Positions 1 through 9,026 are shown, counted from the stretch's first letter. The stretch is 64,000 nt of DNA from Hanleya hanleyi (GCA_036873755.1 JAVTVY010020553.1:1-64000); one strand, 5' to 3'. Program-made: numbers and translations. The notes: generated by a model from the letters alone, not told the origin.

Positions 1-13
1 ACAGAATCCTGAT

Positions 14-430
14 ATGTGTTGGAGCGACCAGGGGGAACTGCTTATTCGAAACCGAGTGGTGCCGGGGTCTCATATCACCGATTTGATCAACGATACGGTG
101 CGCTCTCGCAAACACTCTAATCCACCGGGCTGGGAAGCCTTTGCTCAGGGGTTGAAAGACACACACACCCCTCAAGAATTGGTGGGGAATCCTAACCGTT
201 GGGCCTTTATGCAGCGCACCCAGCAATCGCCGAGTAGACGACGACGACCACCACCACCACCACCACCACCCTCTTCTTGGGAATCGGAGTCACCCCCCAA
301 AACACCACAACGACGGGCACCTACTTTGCCACCCCTTTTACCACGCCACCCTATGCAACCACCAAGATCTAAGGAACCGCGACGATCACGACGCCGAGGT
401 CAGCCGCCCAAGGCCTGGGAGCCCTATTAA
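14..430 (+). CDS. Conserved hypothetical protein of the Polinton virion gene block
   Basis: A 138-residue open frame, first of five closely packed forward genes, ends 33 bases before the next start. The N-terminal ~65 residues look like a folded conserved block (WSDQGELLIRN, GWEAFAQGL, PQELVGNPNRW). The rest is low complexity: an Arg run followed by eight prolines, then a Pro/Arg-rich tail, suggesting a disordered nucleic-acid-binding region. I have a general recollection of this N-terminal block in invertebrate Polinton-like clusters but cannot assign a function. The ATG at 14 is the first in frame inside the window; the true start could lie upstream, outside it. A structural or packaging-associated role is inferred from position only. 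Confidence 0.6.
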   Translation: MCWSDQGELLIRNRVVPGSHITDLINDTVRSRKHSNPPGWEAFAQGLKDTHTPQELVGNPNRWAFMQRTQQSPSRRRRPPPPPPPPSSWESESPPKTPQRRAPTLPPLLPRHPMQPPRSKEPRRSRRRGQPPKAWEPY

Positions 431-463
431 AGCCAGGTGCAGAAGCAAGAAAGCTCAGTCGTC

Positions 464-1252
464 ATGTTTTACCTCACGTTGCCCAGTAACAGTTCGCTCG
501 ATGTGTTTCCTGACAACACCTTGGCCAAGTACGTGACCCAATTACCGCAACCGTTGCATTTACCTGGCCGGTGGGAATGTGGACTGGTGGATATTCAATA
601 CCCTTACTCGTGGTACAACGTGCGAGGCAAAGAAGTATGGTACGAAGTGACCTACGAAGGCAAAGTAAACCGACTGACTCTCCCCGATGGCCAATACGAT
701 ACACCCAAGGCGTTCATAGAGGGTCTGACCACATTGTTGAATTACAAGTCTCTACGGGTGGTGACGAATAGTTCAAGACCCGTCAAAGCCTATCCCTTCA
801 AGAATCACGTGATCTTCGATGTCAACGCACACAACGACAAGGCCTGTATCCTGCTCAGCCCCAACGTGGGTGTGGAACTCAGTCCTAGGCTACAGCAAAT
901 GTTAGGTCTCCCTTACGACATCTACGCGGGTCCCACCACCGACAACGGTGACGTTGTGATGGATATGAAAGTAGGTATGTACGGACTCTACGTCTACTCG
1001 GACGCAGTGGACAGCCATATTGTGGGCGATGTGAACACACCTCTGTTACGGGTGGTACCCATTAGAAAGAAGTATGGCGATCAAGTGACCCAGAGTTTCA
1101 ACCACATACTCTACCTGCCCGTACGACACACCGATATCAACACGATCACGGTGGATATAAGAGATGACACGGGACACCCGGTCGCATTCGAACGAGGGAA
1201 AGTGGTGCTGACACTTCATTTCCGACAAGCACGTTCTCCTCACTTCGTATAA
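464..1252 (+). CDS. Putative minor capsid (penton-like) protein of Polinton
   Basis: A 262-residue frame. The frame is open back to a GTG at 437, but I chose the ATG at 464, which gives MFYLTLPSNSS and is the first ATG. It sits between the hypothetical gene and the small basic protein. Its TAA (1250-1252) overlaps the next ATG in a TAATG arrangement. The sequence is beta-rich, with no signal peptide or transmembrane segment; typical pieces are ECGLVDIQYPYSWYN and GKVVLTLHF. Position beside the major capsid and protease genes, size and predicted strand content fit a single-jelly-roll minor capsid protein. That assignment is inference; no catalytic motif is visible. Confidence 0.55.
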   Translation: MFYLTLPSNSSLDVFPDNTLAKYVTQLPQPLHLPGRWECGLVDIQYPYSWYNVRGKEVWYEVTYEGKVNRLTLPDGQYDTPKAFIEGLTTLLNYKSLRVVTNSSRPVKAYPFKNHVIFDVNAHNDKACILLSPNVGVELSPRLQQMLGLPYDIYAGPTTDNGDVVMDMKVGMYGLYVYSDAVDSHIVGDVNTPLLRVVPIRKKYGDQVTQSFNHILYLPVRHTDINTITVDIRDDTGHPVAFERGKVVLTLHFRQARSPHFV

Positions 1253-1689
1253 TGTACGTGCCTTACCAGTGCCATACGGCCAGCTATGCCGACTACTACA
1301 AGAAACAAACGGGAGGTAGCTTGCCCATCTTTAGCGGTGCACGCATGCAACGAGGTCACGGATTGGGTAACATACTGGGCAGCATCGTGAAAACGTTCTT
1401 GCCCTTGGTGACACGGGGAGTAAAAGCGGTGGGTAAACAAGCGGTACGCAGTGGACTGCGCGTGGCCGGTGATGTCTTGGGAGGCACGGCACCCCGACAA
1501 GCCTTGAAACGACGGGCCCAAGAAGCAGGCAGCGTCTTGATCGCCAAAGCCCTTAACCACGGGCACAGCGAAGAGTCATTCGACGACCGACACACCGACG
1601 ACGCACACCCCGGAAGAAGAAGGGTAAGAGAGACATCTTCGCATAATGACATTCATTCACTCCGAGTCGTGCCCGTCTACCAACAGTGA
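1252..1689 (+). CDS. Small basic virion protein, pX/pVI-like
   Basis: 145 residues, starting in the TAATG junction and ending inside the major capsid gene in another frame (44-base overlap). Residues 21-45 form a Gly-rich stretch (GGSLPIFSGARMQRGHGLGN). This is followed by an amphipathic, Lys/Arg-rich helix-prone region (residues 44-95) and a charged His/Asp/Arg tail. A QRGHG site at residues 33-37 matches the (M/I/L/N/Q)xGx-G pattern cut by adenovirus-type proteases, and such a protease is encoded two genes downstream. By analogy with adenovirus pX or pVI this may be a core or membrane-active cement protein released by cleavage. The family assignment is inferred from layout and composition, not established homology. 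Confidence 0.5.
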   Translation: MYVPYQCHTASYADYYKKQTGGSLPIFSGARMQRGHGLGNILGSIVKTFLPLVTRGVKAVGKQAVRSGLRVAGDVLGGTAPRQALKRRAQEAGSVLIAKALNHGHSEESFDDRHTDDAHPGRRRVRETSSHNDIHSLRVVPVYQQ

Positions 1690-2956
1690 ATTGGATTTGT
1701 GGACTATTCCACCCACACAGACCAGTGTCGCCGAAGGACGTTGGGTAGAACATCGACCCCTGGCTAGTCTGACGGGTACGAGACCACTGGAATTTACCAT
1801 TGAAAACAAAGATACGGCCTACCTGGATTTATCCCACACGTACTTGTACGTGAAAGCCAAAATAGTGGACAGAGCCGTGGACCCCATCGGGAACGATGCG
1901 GTGGTAGGCCCGGTGAATCTTTGGCTGCGCTCCTTGTTCCAACAGGTGGATATCAGTCTGAACGATAAACTCATCAGTACGTCCACCAATACGTACCCGT
2001 ACCGAGCCTGCATCGAGACGCTGTTGTCGTACGGCGAAGATGCCAAAAAAACACACTTGCAAGCCTCGCTGTACTACAGGGATACACCCGGAGCCATGGA
2101 TGCCGTCACCATTGCCAATGGTGGGTTCGGCCATCGCAGGCAGTTAATTACAACCGCTAGCCGGTCCGTCGATATGATGGGACGACTGCACGCCGATCTG
2201 TTCCTGCAAGACCGCTACATGATGAACGGTGTATCCATCAAGATCAAGTTGATCCGTTCCGCACCCACTTTCGCCTTTATGGCCGATGGAAATGCTCCCA
2301 ATTACAATATCATCATAGAAGATGCAGCCCTGTTTGTCCGTACGGCGGATTTGCAACAGGGCGTGTTGCTGAGTCACATGGAAGCCTTATCGAAAAAACC
2401 AGCCCTGTACCCCATCCGACGCGTACAGACCAAGGTGTTCTCTGTGCCAGCAGGTACGATGATGGCCAATCGTGAAAATTTATTTCTAGGGGATCTCCCT
2501 AAACGTCTTACCGTGGCGTGTGTGACCAACACCAGTTTCAATGGACAGTGGAGTAAGAATCCGTTCCACTTTCAACATTTCAACGTCAACTTTTTGGCAC
2601 TGCACGTGGCCGGCCATCAAATTCCAGCCCGTCCGTTACAACCCGATTTTGGTAACCATCACTATGTGCGGAGCTACCTGAACCTGTTTACAGCCACAGG
2701 ACAAAACAATCAGGACGAAGGAAATACCATCACTCGACGAGACTTTGGCCTTGGGTATACTTTGTTCACCTTCGACCTCACCCCTACCTTGGAACACGAT
2801 CATCAACTGGCCTTGCTCAAGAAAGGAAACTTACGGTTGGAACTGCGTTTCTCCGTCCCTCTAATGCATACCATTAACGTGATTTGCTACGCCGAGTTTG
2901 ATAACGTCATCACCGTGGATCAGCAAAGAAACGTTCTGTGTGACTACGCCAGCTAG
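1646..2956 (+). CDS. Major capsid protein candidate (double jelly-roll), Polinton/adintovirus type
   Basis: 436 residues and the longest intact frame of the element. It resembles the proteins commonly annotated as 'F54H12.2-like' in invertebrate genomes, which I regard as Polinton-type major capsid proteins. It is beta-rich throughout. The N-terminal part (residues 45-120) includes RPLEFTIENKDTAYLDLSHT, and the C-terminal part ends with LRLELRFSVPL and INVICYAEFDNVITVD, a typical final jelly-roll strand pattern. Length is in the range for such capsid proteins. It has no frameshift or stop although the facing polymerase is broken. The start overlaps the previous gene; the stop TAG at 2954-2956 is followed four bases later by the protease ATG. 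It would form the trimeric capsomer of an icosahedral shell. Confidence 0.65.
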   Translation: MTFIHSESCPSTNSELDLWTIPPTQTSVAEGRWVEHRPLASLTGTRPLEFTIENKDTAYLDLSHTYLYVKAKIVDRAVDPIGNDAVVGPVNLWLRSLFQQVDISLNDKLISTSTNTYPYRACIETLLSYGEDAKKTHLQASLYYRDTPGAMDAVTIANGGFGHRRQLITTASRSVDMMGRLHADLFLQDRYMMNGVSIKIKLIRSAPTFAFMADGNAPNYNIIIEDAALFVRTADLQQGVLLSHMEALSKKPALYPIRRVQTKVFSVPAGTMMANRENLFLGDLPKRLTVACVTNTSFNGQWSKNPFHFQHFNVNFLALHVAGHQIPARPLQPDFGNHHYVRSYLNLFTATGQNNQDEGNTITRRDFGLGYTLFTFDLTPTLEHDHQLALLKKGNLRLELRFSVPLMHTINVICYAEFDNVITVDQQRNVLCDYAS

Positions 2957-2960
2957 AGTC

Positions 2961-3437
2961 ATGGATACAGAGCAGCTGATGGTCATACTCCAGCGAGATC
3001 CTAGGGTACCCTTTCGAGGTGTGTTTCCACGCAATGTGTTTCCCACCACCCCAACCACCCCAGCAGCCTATATCCTGAATACAGACCCTGGTACTCGACC
3101 CGGTGAACATTGGGTGGCTGTGTACGTGGACACCCTAGGCCAAGGCGAATACTTTGATTCCTTCGGACTTGCACCCCTGCATTCCGATTTGGTGAAGTTC
3201 ATGGACGTATCTACTACAGTGTGGCGCTCGAATACTAAAAGATTACAAGGACCCTTGAGTAGTGTATGCGGACAGTACTGTGTGTTTGATCTCACTCACC
3301 GGAGTAGAGGACATTCTATGCAAACTATCATACAAATGTTTGATGATTATTCTCAAGCCGAAGACCGTGATGTACTCGTATATGACTGGACTGCCTCTCG
3401 TTTTAATGTGCATGCCCCATTTCTCTGGTTGACTTAA
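2961..3437 (+). CDS. Adenain-type cysteine protease (virion maturation protease)
   Basis: 158 residues from the ATG at 2961, four bases after the capsid stop; the frame is open further upstream, but that part lies inside the capsid gene. The catalytic set of adenovirus-type (C5) proteases can be placed: His50 in GEHWVAVYVD, Asp66 in YFDSFG, Gln96 in RLQGPLS and Cys103 in SVCGQYCVF. The Gln-to-Cys spacing of seven equals that of adenovirus protease, and the His-to-acid spacing is 16 against 17. It probably cleaves capsid and core precursors during assembly, the small basic protein upstream being a likely substrate. The frame is intact, and a polyadenylation signal follows 75 bases downstream. 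Confidence 0.85.
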   Translation: MDTEQLMVILQRDPRVPFRGVFPRNVFPTTPTTPAAYILNTDPGTRPGEHWVAVYVDTLGQGEYFDSFGLAPLHSDLVKFMDVSTTVWRSNTKRLQGPLSSVCGQYCVFDLTHRSRGHSMQTIIQMFDDYSQAEDRDVLVYDWTASRFNVHAPFLWLT

Positions 3438-3511
3438 TTGATTCAATGCACCGCGCGGTGTTCTCATTGTTTTTTATTATGACGTTGTTGTTCAGACGTT
3501 CATTGATATTC

Positions 3512-3517
3512 AATAAA
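3512..3517 (+). terminator. Polyadenylation signal of the virion gene block
   Basis: AATAAA lies 75 bases after the protease stop on the + strand, the expected 3' end signal for the forward genes. It is the right-pointing half of a convergent pair with the signal at 3560-3565. Confidence 0.6.
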
Positions 3518-3559
3518 AAAGATTCATGAAAAAACACAAGTGATGTGTTTGACTTTTTT

Positions 3560-3565
3560 TTTATT
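3560..3565 (-). terminator. Polyadenylation signal for the polymerase transcript
   Basis: TTTATT on the + strand (AATAAA on the minus strand) lies about 110 bases beyond the polymerase stop and beyond the tRNA gene. It is the natural 3' end signal for the leftward polymerase gene. Confidence 0.55.
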
Positions 3566-3623
3566 CAAGTGAACAAGAATGTATAGAATATGTACAAAAG
3601 AATACAGGTGATGTGTAAAAACC

Positions 3624-3709
3624 TGTCAGGAGTAGGATTCGAACCCACGTTCTGCATTGCGCAGACCAGCACTTAGGACTGGCGCCTTAGACCACTCGGC
3701 CATCCTGAC
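3624..3709 (-). tRNA. tRNA-Leu (anticodon UAA), overlapping the polymerase 3' end
   Basis: The minus strand folds as a class II tRNA. The acceptor stem GTCAGGA pairs 7/7 with TCCTGAC, with discriminator A. The D arm closes GCC/GGC. The anticodon arm is CCAGT-CCTAAGT-GCTGG. The long variable arm has a CTGC/GCAG stem, and the T arm holds the B box GGTTCGAATCC. The body resembles animal tRNA-Leu. The loop reads C-C-UAA-G-U, so position 33 is C instead of the near-universal U; this may weaken decoding or mark a decaying gene. The anticodon (3673-3675) is also the TAA stop of the polymerase frame. CCA is not encoded, as usual in eukaryotes. Confidence 0.85.
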
Positions 3710-4998
3710 TTTACAGTTTTTAACTCGTGTATCATGAGAAGTAGTTCAAAATTTTCACACGTCCAGGTAAGTAGTACTGATGCCATCGGGAAGGACTTTC
3801 CGCTTGGGGTAAAAGAAGTGAAGGCGTCTCGTTTCTGGATGTATGTCCGCATCTGGTGGTCCACGACCCGAAATCCTCTGTTAGTCCCACTTGCACTGGC
3901 CTGGCTTTGCAGCACGTTCAGGTACAAGGCTTTGTCGATGGCCGGATCGCGCCGGTTCACCCCTTTGCAGCTAAACTTATTTTGGTCTCCACCGTAACAG
4001 TAATACGTCTTGGAGGAGAGAGCAATCATGGCATCCCCACTCCACTCCAGCTTAAAGAGGCCTTGCGTCCGCTTGTCGTACTGGTAATGGTCACGTCGAG
4101 GTAGCCACTGGTCCCGTTCCGCCTCATACTGTGCACGTAACTCGGGTTTGACCAGGGACTCCCAATCCGCATTAGATACGGCCATGTAAGCAGAGTCTGT
4201 ATCCATTTCCATGAGTTGCCAGTCTGATGGATTAAAATACACACCCATGAAATCATACAAAAACTGGAGCATCCTCAGCTTGGCCACCTGGTATACCATA
4301 CATCCAATCTGGAGGGCCAGGTTGTAACGGATAGTCTTTTTGGCTAAAGTGATTTCATACGTGTCGTCATCGATGACCTCCACGGAGCGAAACAGAGGAG
4401 AATTGACCTTTTTTCGGGCCTGTGTGGTGGTACAGATGTTCACGTTCACGTGCTTATCTTGGTTCGTAACCGTTTTGCCATAATAGCCATTGCCCGTCAA
4501 TTTCCACGATTCACCGATGATGGCCTTACTCGGATCTTGGTCGCCTTGACGACGGGCAGACGTCACGATGTCGGCATTCCCCGCAAAACAGGCCCTGGGT
4601 ACGTATTGTAAGACTTGGTACACGCGCGTGACTTCCAGACCGTGGCTGATGTACCACTGTAGCAGAGGAGTGCCCAGCAAGATTTTCTCTGCCCACATAC
4701 TGCCAATCAACATCCGTCGAGGTCGAGGCAAACACTCGTGTTGCTCAGCATAGGCGCCCATGGTGTCTCCAATGTCATCCCGACCCACCAGTGTGCTCTT
4801 AAAGATGGGAGGGCACTGGGCGAAGAGTGGCTTGAGAGTGTCGGGAACATGCAGATCACATTCGACAAAGCCGTAGAGGTCCGCGGAACGAATGGCGTCG
4901 AACATCTGTGGCAGACTCAGGAGTCGCCGACGACTGAGAGGGTACTCGCGTGCTTTAAGGAAACGGCGTAAATGTGGGAGGGCCTGGCACATGGTGTG
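3673..4998 (-). pseudogene. pPolB fragment 4: motifs B and C, C-terminus running into the tRNA
   Basis: A 439-codon open frame starting at 4992, plus a few bases before the insertion junction. Motif B is at KLTGNGYYGKT and motif C at EMDTDSAYMA, so the catalytic core half is intact. The last residues (GWPSGLRRQS) are encoded by the 5' half of the tRNA-Leu gene. The frame stops at the TAA that forms the tRNA anticodon, so the true C-terminus has probably been replaced or extended there. Confidence 0.8.
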
Positions 4999-5820
4999 AA
5001 TCCCTCACCAGGACCTTATTGACCGTCTAAGTTCATTAATAGTATCTGTGTTCAAGAAAACTGATCGTGGATATATTAATGTCAGAAGCCATAAAGCATT
5101 CTTTAGCTCTACTACATACAAGAGATATCATTCATGGGATGTTTCTTTGTTTATAGAGTTGCTTGAATTTCTCATTAAAAATATCTATGTGAAATTTGGC
5201 AACACAATATATCAGCAGCATATAGGTATTCCAATGGGAACTAATTGTGCACCCCTGTTGGCTGACCTGTATCTGTTCTCTTATGAATATGACTATATGC
5301 AGGCGCTTTCAAAAACCAATCCATTCAAAGCCCGTTCCTTCTCATTCACCAAACGCTATATAGACGATCTTCTCGCTGTGGATAATCGCTATATAAATGA
5401 CGCATAAAGGATATATATCCACCTTCACTGGATTTGAAGGAAACTACAGATAGCCCTACAGGCACATCATATTTAGATCTATATCTCTATAAAAATGAAG
5501 CGGGCATTCTCTCTCGTCGACTTTATGACAAAAGAGATGATTACAATTTCGACATCGTAAACTATCCCTTTCTGGACAGTAATATTCCAGTGGGACCTGC
5601 ATATGGCGTATACATATCTCGCTTAGTAGCATTTGCTAGATCCTGTGTTAAATGTGACGATTTTAATCAACGTCACAAAACACTGGTGCAGAAACTTAAA
5701 AAACAGGGCTATTCCACCAAGCGCCTACACTCAAAGTTTCTCAAATTTGGCGATACATATCGCATGCTAATAGCAAAATACGAACGTAGCGTGCAAGATC
5801 TATGGCGCTACGTTTCGTAA
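4997..5820 (+). pseudogene. Penelope-like reverse transcriptase, C-terminal half
   Basis: RT finger/palm signatures are clear: IGIPMGTNCAPLLADL and the YxDD catalytic box RYIDDLLAVDN. A frameshift at about 5400-5435 separates this from the thumb and C-terminal part (YLDLYLYKNEAGILSRR through ERSVQDLWRYVS), which stops at 5818-5820. No endonuclease follows the RT, consistent with the permuted Naiad arrangement in which GIY-YIG is N-terminal. The N-terminal half is missing. The C-terminal part is nearly identical to the second copy at 19346-19576. Confidence 0.8.
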
Positions 5821-6223
5821 CTTGTGTCTAATTCCGCTTAACCCGGCGCTAGGGGCCGTATGAACCCATGTACTTCAAGATCCTGGTGGTACTCATATGA
5901 ACAGTCACAATCAAAGCGTGACTGAGATACATCATTCTTTAGATGACGACTTTACAACGAATATTATGGATTAAGAATACTGATCAGCGATACGGATTTG
6001 ATATTTTTGGAACATCATGATGTCTTGCTGGCATCATTGAAAACTGTTGACCGCTTATCTCTTGCAGGAAACAAGCCTATGTTTGTGTCTACTATGATTG
6101 TCTTTTTGAATTTGGTGCTAATACTGTTATATGGAAAATGGAATAGGTCTTTGGATTATGGACACGGATATTCTCTAATGGACGACGGCTGGATTATGAA
6201 TGACGGACTAGACGCTTGTAATT
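4997..6223 (+). mobile_element. 5'-truncated Naiad-type Penelope-like element inserted in pPolB
   Basis: This + strand insertion interrupts the polymerase gene. It carries the C-terminal half of a Penelope-like reverse transcriptase followed by about 400 bases of 3' untranslated sequence ending TTGTAATT. The same 3' sequence and the same terminus recur at 21889-22243 and, inverted, at 23767-23926. The left junction is at about 4995-5003, where the RT frame begins (DLIDRLSSLIVSVFKK). 5' truncation is typical of target-primed reverse transcription. No clear target duplication was found. Confidence 0.75.
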
Positions 6224-6620
6224 CACACTCCCACATTTCGATGAGGTGGTATCCCCTCTCTTTGACGTAATCGCCGTTCTCCTGCACTTCTTCCCGTAAT
6301 TCTTCCGGTGTTTTTCCACGTCGTTGGTTGAAGCGTCCAGCGCTGAAATGGCATTCGTGGCCGTGCCAATAGCAGCCGTAAAACTGGAATACGGTCGGTG
6401 TTCTACCCACAAGGGCAAACCCATCGACGGGGAGTCGACGATCTCCTATGCGCTTCTCTGTGGCGTTGGTCTGGTGGCGTATATAAATTCCCCGTCGATA
6501 GGCTTCCCAATCCAACCACTGGTCAGCCAGATGCTTGTAGGGGGTGCGTTGCGGTGTGAAATGCTGGCCTTCCGCCAACCAGCGTGTATAATGCCCACTG
6601 GGCATGGGCTGGGCAAGAGA
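6224..6620 (-). pseudogene. pPolB fragment 3: region following motif A
   Basis: Continues in the same frame as fragment 2 after the TGA. It has Trp-rich blocks (SGHYTRWLAEG, QFYGCYWHGHEC) usual for the insertion between motifs A and B of pPolB. Coding similarity ends at WECEL, exactly where the Penelope-like 3' end TTGTAATT begins (6216-6223). Confidence 0.75.
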
Positions 6621-6623
6621 TCA

Positions 6624-7703
6624 CAGGTACAGGGCATTGGCATCGAATCCGATGATCTTAGCACAGGGTTTCCCACCGGGGAGAGTAATGACGTCCTTCT
6701 CGTGATAACGGTGAAAAATAAGGCTAGGTCCGCCGACGATGTTCTGCTTTAAACAATCATACATGTCCGCGTCTTTTTGCTGTATCAGCGAGAAGTATGT
6801 AGGACAATCTTGAAAGAGATGGCGAAGCGCCAGACCCGGTAAACTCAAGCAGTCCTTAAATATGTCGACGTGCATCTCACGACGAAAGAGGTGGACCATT
6901 TTCTCGGCCGCTTCGAGGAAAGGAACCACATCTAAGTTATTATACCATATCAGGAAATCTCGCAAGGTCTGCATATGTTGGTGGCTCCATACCCGCTGTA
7001 GTTCCCGGTACGTGTCTTCCGGACATTCCACTTGCTTCAAATCGTCAAAGAACGCGTCCCGGGGTGGCAACTCTGTTTCCTCCAAGCGGTCGAGCGTCGA
7101 TATATGCGTGTAAGGGAACCTCCCTTTGATTTGTGCACAGTCATACGCCTTCACCCACTGACCATAGCTATAATTGGGAGCTAAGTAGTTCCGTACATCC
7201 AGGAAATGGAGTGACGTGGTAGTGAGGGCCATATGATTATTGATCTTCTTGATGACGGACTTGATGGTATTAGCCTGGGCCAAGTAAGGGTAGAGAAATT
7301 CCTTCACCATGTTCAAGTCGTATCGCCCCGAGTTGAAACCGAGCACCAGTAACTGGCCTAGGTATTGTAGGAAGCGGGCTTTCAATGTTTCCGCATACGG
7401 TTTAGGTAAAGGGACATCCTGCGACTGAATGGGTTCCGGCTCCGACTCGGACTCGGACTCGGACTCTTCATCGTCACTAAACGATACACCGGGTATAGGA
7501 ATCCGGTCGTCCAGTTGGTCCAGTACGTGCTGGAACTTGGACACCAACAATTCCGTACTGGCCGCACTGACTTCCTCTAAATAACCCATCATGCGGGTAA
7601 TCAACTCATGGGAGTCCCCGGTGGACACGAAACAGACGGGCGCAGCGTCATAGCCGGGTACGTTGGTGGAAATGCTCACACTGAGGGGGATATGGCGCTG
7701 CGT
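6624..7703 (-). pseudogene. pPolB fragment 2: exonuclease domain to polymerase motif A
   Basis: Open between the two TGA codons. It contains an acidic Ser/Glu-rich linker (7430-7480), exonuclease II (GFNSGRYDLNMVKEF), exonuclease III (WYNNLDVVPFLEA) and polymerase motif A (IIGFDANALYL). The TGA at 6621-6623 follows directly after motif A. The catalytic aspartates of the exonuclease and of motif A are all retained. Confidence 0.8.
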
Positions 7704-8286
7704 TCACTGCGTTTTCGCTGAGAACATGTCCATGGGCTCCAACAGGGCCTCAAAATCGTAACACGCCCGGTAGGGAAAATAACGGTCCTCTTCCGGTATG
7801 ACAACATGGACAAGACCCTCATCGGCCAGCTCTTCGAAAATAGCAGGCGTGTTATGATACACGCCGCCAGGAAATTTTCGCTTCACAGTGTTGTCACAAA
7901 TCTTTTCGTGTCGATGTAAGTTGAACGATTCTTTGAACACCCGATGGCATTGGACACAACTGTAGGATTGCGCGTACAGGCTCATATCGTGGATCAGCGA
8001 AAAATGACTCACCCCATTGTCGTCGAAGACATTGACTTTCATCGTAGAAGCATACCGTTCTGTTGAGCGATGAACCAATTCAGCCACAAATATGTCATCC
8101 TCGCATCGTAATCGTGAGGTCCTGCAGTCGAAAGTTATACAAGTCCAATAGACGACGGTGACGGTGAAAACAATGGCGTATGGTGGTCCAGTGACGTCGA
8201 TAAATGTCACTCGCACTCTCGTCTTGGGGCAAGACTTCAGCCGGAGGTGCTGCTGGGTCCCCTGGAAAATCTTCTCCACGTCTCAT
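7704..8286 (-). pseudogene. pPolB fragment 1: N-terminal region, zinc finger and Exo I
   Basis: The probable start is the ATG at 8286 (MRRGEDFPGD). That frame runs to a stop at 8095, while homologous-looking sequence continues in the frame ending at 7704, so a frameshift lies near 8095-8130. After the shift a CxxC...HxH finger (YSCVQCHRVF, LHRHEKIC) and the exonuclease I motif YDFEALL are visible. The fragment ends at an in-frame TGA (7704-7706), with coding-like sequence continuing beyond it in the same frame. Confidence 0.75.
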
Positions 8287-8450
8287 GCTGCAGTGAGGCC
8301 CCGGTAAGTAGCTCCTCTCGTCAGAGTGGTTCAGGCTGGTCAGGTAGGTTGGTCAGGCAGGCTGGTCAGGCAGGCAGGTGAGATAGCTCCGTTTGGCAGT
8401 CCAATGAATGCAGCAAAACACTAAAAATTTCCACTTTTATACGTTTTTTC
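8287..8450. other. Upstream region of pPolB with short GGTCAGGCAGGC repeats
   Basis: Presumed promoter and 5' leader of the leftward polymerase gene. It contains several head-to-tail copies of GGTCAGGCAGGC-like words (about 8327-8385). No definite core promoter element could be identified. Confidence 0.35.
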
Positions 8451-8985
8451 GTGACATTCGGGTGTTTTCGGTATTCTCCGTGTGTCTTTTCGGTATTCTC
8501 CGGGTCTTTTCGGTCATCTCCGTCACTCTCCGGTGATCACATTCGGGTCTTTTCGGTGACCTCCGTGTGTCTTCGGGCACCTCCGGGTGTTTTCGGTCAC
8601 CTCCGGCACTCTCCGGTGATCACATTCGGGTATTTCCGGTGACCTCCGGCACTCTCCGGTCACCTCCGGGTCTTTTCGGTCACCTCCGGCACATCTTCAC
8701 GGACCTCAACGAACTCGCCGTGCCTCTTCGGTCATCTCCGTGTCTCTTCGCACACCTCCGTGACATTTCTCGGTACCTCCCGCCACATCTTTACGGACCT
8801 CACCGAAAAGACACGGAGGTGAACGACATTGTGGGGAAAACCCCACAGACAGATCAGTACAAGCTCCCACGGACCTGACCGAAGAAATACGGAGGTGAAC
8901 GACATTGTGGGGAAAAACCCCAGTACATGCTCCGCTCACCGAAAAGACACGGAGATGAACGACATCCCCACAGACAGGTCAGTAC
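8450..8985. repeat. Short GC-rich repeats in both orientations, possible Polinton terminal region
   Basis: From 8450 to 8760 words such as TCTTTTCGGTCACCTCCG recur head to tail with variable spacing. From about 8797 to 8960 the complementary words (ACCGAAAAGACACGGAGGTG) occur three times, each followed by AACGACAT and mostly GTGGGG, so the two halves can pair as a large imperfect hairpin. Polintons end in terminal inverted repeats, but the left end lies outside this window, so I cannot say whether this is the TIR. Confidence 0.5.
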
Positions 8986-9026
8986 ATCTCCTATCATCCT
9001 CACAAGTCACGCCCCATTCACCCAAA

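Larger units (their letters stand above)
3673..8286 (-). pseudogene. Protein-primed family-B DNA polymerase (pPolB) of Polinton, broken
   Basis: The replicative polymerase of the element, transcribed toward the virion genes. All expected blocks are present in order on the minus strand. These are a zinc-finger-like N-terminal region, exonuclease motifs I-III (YDFEALL, SGRYDLNMV, YNNLDVV), polymerase motif A (FDANALY), motif B (KLTGNGYYGK) and motif C (MDTDSAY). Without the insertion the coding length is about 3.4 kb, normal for Polinton pPolB. It cannot make one protein: there is a frameshift near 8095-8130, in-frame TGA codons at 7704-7706 and 6621-6623, and a Penelope-like element inserted at about 4997-6223. 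The frame is otherwise open, so inactivation looks fairly recent. Confidence 0.85.

Noticed and set aside
474..3467. Minus-strand frames opposite the virion genes
   Set aside because: Shadows of the forward coding frames without recognisable motifs.
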